From Marchantia polymorpha subsp. ruderalis (taxonomy: Eukaryota > Streptophyta > Marchantiopsida > Marchantiales > Marchantiaceae): 64,000 nucleotides of DNA. The position numbers were made by a program, and so were the translations under genes. The stretch spans positions 27,256,501 to 27,320,500 of the forward strand of contig AP031356.1 in assembly GCA_037833965.1 (NCBI GenBank), written 5' to 3'. Positions 56,376-64,000 of this stretch are shown here, piece by piece. The notes below the pieces were generated by a model, which worked only from the letters and a program-made list of their open reading frames with translations, was not told the origin of the DNA and ran no database searches. Position 1 is the first letter of the stretch; every line of letters starts with the position of its first letter.

Positions 56376-57029
56376 CGCTACAGTCTTGCGGATACGATCT
56401 TTGTAGTCGCGGGTCTTGTACCCGTTCTTGGAAGACCTCTCCCGCTTGAACAATTCCACGAATTGCGCTTCGTCCTGCTTCGACACATTGACGCTCTCAC
56501 TATCAAATAGGAGGTACCCGTCGTCCCCTGCACACCTCCCCAATGCCTGTGCCCAATCATGGACGGTCCATCTATCTACGTGTGGACGCAATCCGCGCGT
56601 AGGTAGTCGCTCCGCGTCCAACCATTCGCGCACCATGTCTACACACACGTAGTTCCATCCCCACAGCAAGAACTCAAGTTTCCTTGCAATCAGTCGGTCC
56701 TCAAAAGCACGCAACCCATTCTGTGGAAGCCGGAGTGGCATCATCCGCAGCCTATTCAACTTCGACATCGCGTCCTTGAAATTAGTTTGCGCAACTCTCT
56801 CTCTGCTCTGCTCGAGCCTCTTGCTCGCGCTTCTACCTCCTCTGCAAACTCTAATTTCTCTCAATTCCAACTGCCGCGCACTCAATTCTCTCTCAGCCAC
56901 CGAATAATTCTCCGCGCGGCGATGTCTAGAGTGTCTATCAGCTAGCAGGTGGACGCGCGCAGCTCGCACCAGAAAGTGAAATCGTGAATTCAAGAATGGG
57001 GCGTCCTCCGTTTCCTCGTTGAAGGTCAT
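56376..57029 (-). pseudogene. U3-encoded LTR protein remnant (E copy), N-terminal side
   Basis: Minus-strand frame from an ATG at 57029 (MTFNEETEDAPF). It carries the conserved N-terminal motifs GLRAFEDRL, KLEFLLWGWNY, MVREWLDAE, WAQALGRCAGDDG and DYKDRIRK, ending where LTR I inserted. The upstream extension before the internal MSKLNRLRM is kept in frame, as in C, K, G and B. Confidence 0.75.
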
Positions 57030-58100
57030 GGTCGGCTCTCGGTCGTGAAGGTCGGATCACTTGATGGCCGCGCCGGCTCCGCGCTATAACGGCCTTCTCT
57101 CTCACTCGCGGCTTCACGCTCCGCCGACGCCGACTTAACTCACACGCTCGAATTGGCAATTTGAACTCCGCTAGCGTACTACGTGTAATAACCCACCAAA
57201 GGCTAAAACTGCAGTATGGTGGTAAAAAGATCGAACCCACAGGGACAGAGGCAACACACAGAGTAAAAGTGTCACGTTTAACAGACTTTTGGTAGAGTTT
57301 GAATTCTAGGCGACTGTCACTCCCAGAAATACTGCAGTGCTCGACTCGGAGGCTCGACTCGGAGGAGGATCTCAACTCGGAGGATGCTCGGAGGATGCAC
57401 GGTACAGCTTAGTCACTCAACACACACACACACACACACCTGAAACTGGCAAAAAGCACAACTCGGAGGTCGGTCAGGACCTCCGCTTCGGATTTCAGGA
57501 GGAAAGTGTCTCGCAAGTTCACTCAGAGGTTCTGCAGGAAGTGCCTCCCATTCCGGCTTTTACTGCCCTTCCGCCAGGAACTAGCGGGGGTACCCGGACT
57601 GGACTTCTCACTTCGGAACGAAGCCTCTACGTACGCCGTGGACGTCACCCTCGACTATCACACAAAACGCAGGGAGTGCAGACCCGACTGAGAACTTACT
57701 GAAAACACGATCCAGTAACACACACACAACCTGAATTACAAACCAAGGTTTACACGAAGTAATGACACTTCACATTGGCATTCAGGGGAAACTTCCCGTA
57801 GGAGTACAATCAGGATATGTCACTCGAAGGAGTAAGGGGGAACTGTTCAAGTATCTAACTCGCAGCCGGCTCTGAGCATCAGAAATCACCCGCAGGTGCA
57901 GATCCGCACTACTCAAGTCTCTAACCGGGTGCTAGCTCTGAACATTCGGCCGAAGGCCTTCAACTACAACATACGGTAACTTCGCTATGCTGCAGCTTCT
58001 CTACGTGGTGCCAGGACCAAATGCACAAACACGCCAAGAAAGTGAGTTCCTGATCTGCACTTCCGAAACTGGAAGAGTCCCAAGGCAAAACGCCTTGATC

Positions 58101-58109
58101 TATTTTATA
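58101..58109 (-). promoter_or_regulatory. TATA box of LTR H
   Basis: TATAAAATA on the minus strand, just past the end of the U3 frame, followed by CAAGGC-GTTTT-GCCTTG. Confidence 0.6.
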
Positions 58110-58142
58110 CTCTCAAAAGATCCTAACTAGCACTACGCTATC

Positions 58143-60698
58143 CTATCTACCACTCGCAGCATCTGCGCGAAACCAAACTACTCTACTGCACTCAGCAGAT
58201 TCGGTGCTGCGCCTCCTGCGCGCCGGACTGCTCCGCTTACTGTCTCTACCTTGCCAGTCTTCCGACCGGCTGCGTAACCCCAGGCGTCGGAGCGCTGCAG
58301 TGACTTCCGACTGCAAGTGCGCCATAGTGTCGCGCGCACCCGACAAGAAGGTTTCTAATTTTCTCGCCACTCGCCGCCGACTCCGACTGTCACCTTCCGT
58401 CAAGGCCGCCGCCCGAAGCTCGAACTCCCGGAGTGTAACCCTCTCTTGAGCTGCCACCTCCCAATGGGTGTATCCTTTTAGACAACGAGTCACCCGTGCC
58501 GCCAACTCTCCTCGTGCCCTGCAGCTGCTCTCCACCTCTGCCAGCTGCATTTCTAATTCCGCACGTTGGGCCCTCAAATCCGAGCACTCGGTTTGCAAGT
58601 TGCGCAACAACTCCTCATCCTCCTTGCGGGCTCTTTGACTTTCTTCTAAGGCGCGCGTCTGGCGCGCAAGCTCGGCTGCTAGGACTTTGTTCTGTCTCCG
58701 CTCCTCCTGCAGTTCCGACTCGATCTTTGCCCGAATTAGTTCGGCATCCGCCTGACTCTTCGTCGCCGCATCGTCTTTCTGCAACTGCAAGGCTTGGTAT
58801 AGCTTCTGGGTGACCGCCAGGTGTTGTCGGAGGGCGGTGTTCCTATCCACATATACTTGGCACCTAGAGGCCCACCTTGCCACCTTGCTCCTCGTCCTTC
58901 GCCTGATTGTCTCCACATAAGATTGCGGTTTTAAGGCACTTGCGTATTTGGATGTCTTGCGATCCAGATATCGCAGGAGTGGAACTATCTGTTCGCATAG
59001 CACCCCTGTTGGCGTTTTCTGCACCGAATCCTCTTCTTGCTCTTCCGAGCTCGTATCATCCTCAGTCTCGAGGATTTCAGTCGCCACCGAATCCCTTGGC
59101 GACTCCCTGGAACTGTGGCGCGCAGCAGCTTCCGCTGCGACTGCTGCTCCACTGCCTGCTAAAATATCCAGGGCAGTGGGAGATCCCACTGCTTGAGCCC
59201 CTGTTCCGGCTCGATCCTCGGTTTGTGAAGGGGTCGACGCCGCAGTGACTTTTGTCACTCTTGATCCGCCCGCTTCTGCTGCCTGTCCTTCCGGCGCAAT
59301 CTGCGCAGAAGGTGTCCTTGTTGCGGGTGCGTCTGCCGAAGGCGTCCGCACACTCGTCGTTGGCCCCATCCGTCTCGCAGTCGGCGAATCCGGCTGACTT
59401 TCTGTTGTCCGACTCGCAGTCGGCCGACCAGCAGTTGTCCGACTGGGAGTCGGATACACCCTGCGCGTCTTGACTCCACTTGGCCTGCTTGTTGGTGGCG
59501 TTCTTCCAGAAGTGCCTTCCGCCGAAGACGACCCTCTGAGGATTGTTGGCTCGTCAGCCAAACTCTCTTCTGCTTCCGGCCTGCTATCCGGTTCAACGCG
59601 CCGTTCAGTTGGCCTTCCTTCCGCTTGTCGACCTTCAGTCATCCGACTCGCAGCCGGCCGGCCGTCAGTCCGTCCATCTCCTCCCGAAGGCCGTGGTGCC
59701 TTCTGTGCAGAGGTTTCTGCCGTCTTGCCTAGGATCTGAGCGATTATCTCTTCCTGTGTGAGATTCCGCCGGGTCGGAGTTCGCCTGGTCTCCTCAGTAA
59801 CAGTTGGCATTTTGCGTGCCCTCTGTTTTGGTCGACTGTGAGGCTCGGGGGTGGGCCGACCACGAGTCGGCGCAGCTGGCACTTCCGGCTGCCTGTCCTC
59901 AGGTCTCTCATCCCACTTCCGCTTTCGCGGAATGCGCTCACTTCGACGTTCTTCTGCTGCTCTTGCTGGAGCCGGAGCCGGAGGCGTACTGGCAGGTTCC
60001 TCGTCCGGATCCGTGTCTACTTCGGCCTCCCTCGAATATCTACCTGGGTAAGTCCGGATCAGCTGCGGAAACCGAGTTTTCTCAGCATTCGTCAAACATC
60101 CCATCGCCCGGTAAAACACGATTACGTAAGGCGATAGATGATTGAGGGTTCCTCCCCTCTCTTCTTGCGCATGTTGGCGCGTCACCTTCCACAGGAGCCG
60201 TGCCCAATGCACCGGAGCTCCTGACAGCACTAGCTCCACGAACTCTACCTGCCAACCATGCATGTAAGCGGTCTTGGTCGGCTGCAATATCTGCAGCAAT
60301 GCCGTCGCGACATTTCTCCGCAATCGATCCTTGTAATCCCGGGTCCGGAAACCGTTCTTGGGATGTCTAGCCACCTTGAAGAGCTCATTGTAAGAGACTT
60401 CTTCCTCCTGGGACACTTTCACGCTGTCGGCCTCGAAGAGGAGATCCCCTTCCTCGCCGGCACACCTGCCCAACACCTGCGCCCAATTGCAAATGTCCCA
60501 TCTCTCAAGGTGTGGGCGAAATCCGCGAGAAGGCTTGTGTCTCTCTTGCAGATACTCGCGCACCATCTCCGGACATGTCCAATTCCACCCCCAGAGGAGA
60601 AAATCGAGCTTCAACCTCAACAGCACATCTTGAAATGCGCGTAGACCGATCTGCGGCACCCTGAGTGGAGACACTCGCAGCTGGGGAACCTTTGACAT
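58143..60698 (-). CDS. U3-encoded LTR protein, 851 aa (H copy)
   Basis: Intact minus-strand frame from the ATG at 60698 (MSKVPQLRV) to 58143. It has exactly the same length as the two D copies. Conserved N-terminal block, S/T/P/R linker with PTASRTTES-type repeats, EQIVPLLRYLDRK block, coiled coil and basic tail are all present. Differences from D are scattered substitutions. An intact frame in a solo LTR, which has no gag-pol of its own, shows that such an LTR can remain a coding unit. Function unknown. Confidence 0.85.
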   Translation of the reverse strand: MSKVPQLRVSPLRVPQIGLRAFQDVLLRLKLDFLLWGWNWTCPEMVREYLQERHKPSRGFRPHLERWDICNWAQVLGRCAGEEGDLLFEADSVKVSQEEEVSYNELFKVARHPKNGFRTRDYKDRLRRNVATALLQILQPTKTAYMHGWQVEFVELVLSGAPVHWARLLWKVTRQHAQEERGGTLNHLSPYVIVFYRAMGCLTNAEKTRFPQLIRTYPGRYSREAEVDTDPDEEPASTPPAPAPARAAEERRSERIPRKRKWDERPEDRQPEVPAAPTRGRPTPEPHSRPKQRARKMPTVTEETRRTPTRRNLTQEEIIAQILGKTAETSAQKAPRPSGGDGRTDGRPAASRMTEGRQAEGRPTERRVEPDSRPEAEESLADEPTILRGSSSAEGTSGRTPPTSRPSGVKTRRVYPTPSRTTAGRPTASRTTESQPDSPTARRMGPTTSVRTPSADAPATRTPSAQIAPEGQAAEAGGSRVTKVTAASTPSQTEDRAGTGAQAVGSPTALDILAGSGAAVAAEAAARHSSRESPRDSVATEILETEDDTSSEEQEEDSVQKTPTGVLCEQIVPLLRYLDRKTSKYASALKPQSYVETIRRRTRSKVARWASRCQVYVDRNTALRQHLAVTQKLYQALQLQKDDAATKSQADAELIRAKIESELQEERRQNKVLAAELARQTRALEESQRARKEDEELLRNLQTECSDLRAQRAELEMQLAEVESSCRARGELAARVTRCLKGYTHWEVAAQERVTLREFELRAAALTEGDSRSRRRVARKLETFLSGARDTMAHLQSEVTAALRRLGLRSRSEDWQGRDSKRSSPARRRRSTESAECSRVVWFRADAASGR

Positions 60699-63600
60699 CG
60701 CGTTGCCTGCACACACAAACGTTCTCCCTTTCGCTCTCTCTCTCACAATCGCCACTGCGCGTCAGTCACTCAAGCACTGACTGCTCACTCTCGCTGCGCT
60801 CGTTCAAGATCGCTACTCACAATTCTTTCAAGGTCCGCCAAGATCCTTGCTCAACTCGTCTCCGCACTCTCTACTCTTACTGCAGGTCGCTCCGCCCTTG
60901 CGCGTAATCTTGGAACTGGAAATTGCAAAGTCAAGAATGAGAGAATGAGACTGGAGCGCTGTCTTTTCTTCTCCGATTTCAAGAACGTCCAACGTTCTTA
61001 CTGGTTGCAACGTACGCAGCCGGCTATACGGCTTAACGGTTCGCCCTTTGCATGCGCGAATTCACGTCTCCGCATTGCGCGCATTCGCATGCTTAAACGT
61101 TGAATTCTCCCGCCGCCGCCACCTTCCGGACTCGAGTCCGCTGCAGGGTATACGTCGGCCCTGTTGTCTTTTCCTAACCCGCCCTTCTCCGGAGGCGTGT
61201 CGCCGCTGGTGCGTTCACTATCCGTCGGCGCCTTGCTGGAGGCGCACATCCAGTCGGATCGAATTACGCCGGCGCGCAGTCGTACCGCCTATTTTGTCTT
61301 TTATACCTCGTCCGTTGCTGCCGGCGCATTTCCGCCAGCGCAACTCATGCCAGCGCATCCGGCCGTCAGCGCCACGTCGGAGGCGTACATCCGACCGGCG
61401 CTTTCCTTCCATGAACAGCCGTCAAAGGCGCTTCCGACTCTGAGTTGGTTTCCTCCTATGAGCGCGTGATTCCGCCGAAGGCGCATCGCCGAGGGCGTAC
61501 GGGAATCCTTTCCGGCTGTGAACCCTAGCGCGAACGGCGCATGTCCGGCTACGAGTTTTCCGACGCTCATAACTTCTCCATTCCTGATCCATCTCCAACG
61601 CTCTTGGACTCGTTAGAACGAGCGTCCCGAGCTCTTTCTAATGCAACTTCAACCAACTGGATCTACCGTGTATCCCGATTGTTATGAAGGTTTTCCCTTT
61701 CCGCGCTAGCGGCGCTTCGCCGAAGGCGCACTCATGGTCGGATGCCTTTAGAGGTCCGGGCCCTTCTCCTGACGTCTTTAGCAAAACCTCCTCCTGAGGT
61801 GTCTGCGCCGGAAGCGTAGCTTCCTTATACGCTGGAGGCGCGTGAGTAGAGACACCTCAAAAAGGAGCTTTTTCCGAAGGCGCCGAAGACGTTGGCGTTG
61901 GTACATCCGACTACGTGATTCTTTGTGCCCTCGTGACGATCTCATCAATCCACTCTATTTAGCGTACCCTTCTTTAGCTACAAACACTGCTTTGGTACTA
62001 GTTTTTCTAAAATTGTTTAAATTCTGCAAAAAAAACAAAAAGTGTGTTACCACACTACGCCGCGGACATGGGTGCGCAGCGCCGAAGGCGGAATTCTCGC
62101 CGGCGCGCTACACTCCTTCGTACTTAACTTTGGCTAGCCCCGCTCCGCCGAAGGAGTTCGTCCGCGCATAGGACAAAAATCGAACTCCCTTCTGCGTAGG
62201 CGGAATCCCCGGCGGAATCTCCGCCGGCGCAGAACTTCATCTGCCTGTGCGTAGGCGCTCGCCTACGCGTAGGCGAATTCCGTCCGCGCAGGTCCCTCGC
62301 CGTAGGCGCAGCGCCGAAGGCGGCTGTGCCGAAGGCGTTGACCGCGGTCAACGGACTCCGTCTAGTCTGTCCATTGCTCTCGCCTCTCCGTCGGCGCTCT
62401 TGTCCCCATAATCCCGACCGGCCGAAGGCGCACTCGTCCGTTCCGTCCGTATGGTCTGTACGGATTTACTACTCCGTCGGGTCCTCGCCCGTCCGTGATG
62501 CGCTGGCGCCGAAGGCGCCGTACAATTTCCAACCCCGGAGGCGCATTTCTAGGGCCGAAGGCGGGCTTCCCGCCGACGCCGAAGCCGAAGCGCCTATGCG
62601 TAGGCGACATTCGCGTCCGCCTGTGCATATGTGCAAGTCCTCCCCGCCTACGCGTAGGCGCAATTCACGTCGGACATCCCGCCGACGTCAAACCCTATTT
62701 CGCCTATGCGTAGGCGAACTTCCCTCGTCCGCGCATAGGACAAACTTTCCTCGCCTACGCGTAGGCGAAGATCTTCGTATCTTTCGACCTTCACAACTCC
62801 CGGAGTCCTCATCCGTTCGTGGCGTTCTTGAGCTCGTTAGAATCAGCGCGTCAAGCTCTTTCCAACGAAACCCTAACCAAGTCGAGGAGTTCGGGAATTG
62901 ATCAGGTTCTGAAGGATTTCTCTAGCGCCAAAGGCGCAGCGCCGAAGGCGGATTACGCGCCTTGCGCCGAAGGGGTACTACTTCAGAGCCCGTTGTTTAG
63001 GGCGGCGCCTGTCCCAGACGTTGCGCCCAACTCCTGGATTCTACGAGATCTTTCGAGATTCTCCAAGATCATCCAGTTTCATTCTATTTTGATGCACCGA
63101 TGGCTATTTACACTATTGCCGCGGTACAGTTTTCCAAAAATGTTTTAAGTTCCTCAAAAATACCAAAAGTGGGGTACCACACTGCTTGAGGTGCCTTCGG
63201 GGGTAGCCTCCGCAGTATTTCTGGGAATGACTAGTGCCTGAGAATTCAAACTCGTTAATAGACTGTTGAGTTGTGACATTGGATCTTTTCTCAACTTAGT
63301 TTCTTAGTTTGGATTTCTGTATTCTCTGCGCGTTTTGTGAGTTGAGTGTGTTGTTCACCGCGTGTGAGTGACTTCGGTTTGACGAAGGTACCGCATCCGA
63401 GGTAGGAAGTCCAACTCGGATGCTCTGCACTAGCAATGACTAGTGACAGTTTTGTAAATTCGAAGTTGGGGTCACTACCAGCATATACTCTGAGTGTACT
63501 ATGGGGAAACTTTCCCCCTAAACCTTAAGTAGAGGTCCTAATCGGCCTCTGAGTCGTGCTTTTACAGTTTCAGGTGTGTGTTGGGGTGTACTACGCTGCA

Positions 63601-63796
63601 TTGTGTGTCCTCCGAGTGACCTCTGAGATAAGCACTTGCAGTACTTCTGGGAGTGACAGTAGCCTGAGAATTCAAACTCCTCAATAGTTTGTCAAAACGT
63701 GACACTTTGTACTCTATGTGTTGCCTCTGTCCCTGTGGGTTCGACCCTTTTGCCGTTATACTGCAAATTTAGCCTTTGGTGGGTTATTACAGTTGA

Positions 63797-64000
63797 TAAT
63801 GCTAATTTTTTTGTTTTGATATAATTAAACAAAGTTTTCCAAGATAAATTTATGAAGTGTATATCTTTATCCATGATTAATATTTTCCTTAAGTCATGAT
63901 TTACAAAGATTGTATTAAAATACAATTTAATTACTTGTGAAGCTTCTATTGTTTTTGTGGTTAATCTGATGTAAATCATCTTGCTCAATTTTTCCATAAA
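63797..64000 (-). pseudogene. Decayed Ty3 integrase relic, core side
   Basis: Minus-strand text resembles the integrase core of a Ty3 element (a V/MEKLSKM opening, an MDKDIHFINLSWK phrase near the second catalytic position, KLALST). It is the upstream neighbour of the relic at 12790-13421, in the same orientation, separated by the ~50 kb complex. AT-rich and old, with many breaks; runs off the right edge. Confidence 0.65.

Larger units (their letters stand above)
57184..62054 (-). mobile_element. LTR H: minus-strand solo LTR inside E
   Basis: Termini are TGTAATAACCC at 57184 and GTGTTACCACA at 62054. CTACG flanks both sides (57179-57183 and 62055-62059). 4871 bp, D-type subfamily. It looks whole with an intact U3 frame, so it is young even though it is a solo LTR. 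The TATA box is at 58101-58109 (minus). Confidence 0.94.
40985..63181 (-). mobile_element. LTR E: minus-strand giant LTR inside A, holding F, I (with G) and H
   Basis: The 5' terminus (TGTGGTACCCCAC on the minus strand) is at 63181. The left limit is only approximate and shows no terminal motif. Its own sequence is 40985-43821, 48726-49128, 56376-57183 and 62060-63181, about 5.2 kb, matching the C/G subfamily. CTGCT (63182-63186) would be its right target duplication in A. Its TATA box is near 41781-41786. No internal retroelement region is seen, so it is probably a solo LTR. Its palindromes are largely of the GCCTACGCGTAGGC type, unlike C and G. Broken, with several breaks and three insertions. 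Confidence 0.75.
13422..63791 (+). mobile_element. LTR A: outermost solo LTR, now holding ~46 kb of later insertions
   Basis: The 5' terminus TGTGGTAACCCAG is at 13422 and the 3' terminus GGGTTATTACA ends at 63791. GTTGA flanks both sides (13417-13421 and 63792-63796). Its own sequence is seen at 13422-14207, 38701 to about 40984, and 63187-63791. Everything between belongs to B (with C and D) and E (with F, I, G and H). No internal retroelement region of its own is seen, so it is a solo LTR. Its U3 reading frame is decayed. It shares its start sequence type with B. It is the oldest giant LTR here, since all the others of the complex sit inside it. Confidence 0.85.

Overview
The window looks like a repeat-dense stretch of a large land-plant nuclear genome. 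The evidence is a Ty3-type retrotransposon of the non-chromovirus (Athila/Tat, 'OTA') kind, a primer-binding site matching plant tRNA-Asp, and GC-rich young repeats embedded in older AT-rich DNA. I cannot name the species. I see no intact host gene, tRNA, rRNA or CRISPR array.

Left edge (1-5256): the end of a plus-strand giant LTR (J, to 3018) inserted into a minus-strand giant LTR (K, to 5256). Positions 5257-13421 are older, mostly AT-rich DNA. They hold one candidate host-gene remnant (7468-8364), a GC-rich island (about 10681-11170) and, next to 13421, a decayed minus-strand Ty3 integrase relic.

From 13422 to 63791 one insertion complex of about 50.4 kb splits that relic; integrase-like sequence resumes at 63797. 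Boundaries follow from TG/CA termini plus 5-bp target duplications. Solo LTR A (13422-63791, GTTGA) holds solo LTR B (14208-38695, GGAAG). B holds solo LTR C (14595-35465, GGGAA). C holds the only complete element, D (17195-32702, GCTCT). A also holds minus-strand LTR E (about 40985-63181), which carries solo LTR F (43822-48720, CTCTC), solo LTR H (57184-62054, CTACG) and a shorter LTR of another family, I (49129-56370, GCCGC). I in turn holds solo LTR G (49951-55253, TCTTG).

Element D looks whole and young. Its two LTRs are each 4859 bp and nearly identical. It has a tRNA-Asp type primer site, a gag-protease frame, a reverse transcriptase-RNase H-integrase frame in the same phase after one UAG in a leaky context, and a polypurine tract. 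The striking feature is that each LTR carries an 851-codon frame upstream of the TATA box, that is, inside U3. The same protein, with conserved N- and C-terminal blocks and a fast-changing repeat linker, recurs in all the giant LTRs here, whole in three LTRs and decayed in the others. The layout resembles an accessory gene in a 3' LTR (as in MMTV sag): the genomic RNA would carry it downstream of pol, and each solo LTR left behind is a gene-bearing unit. This is the best candidate for an undescribed system in the window.
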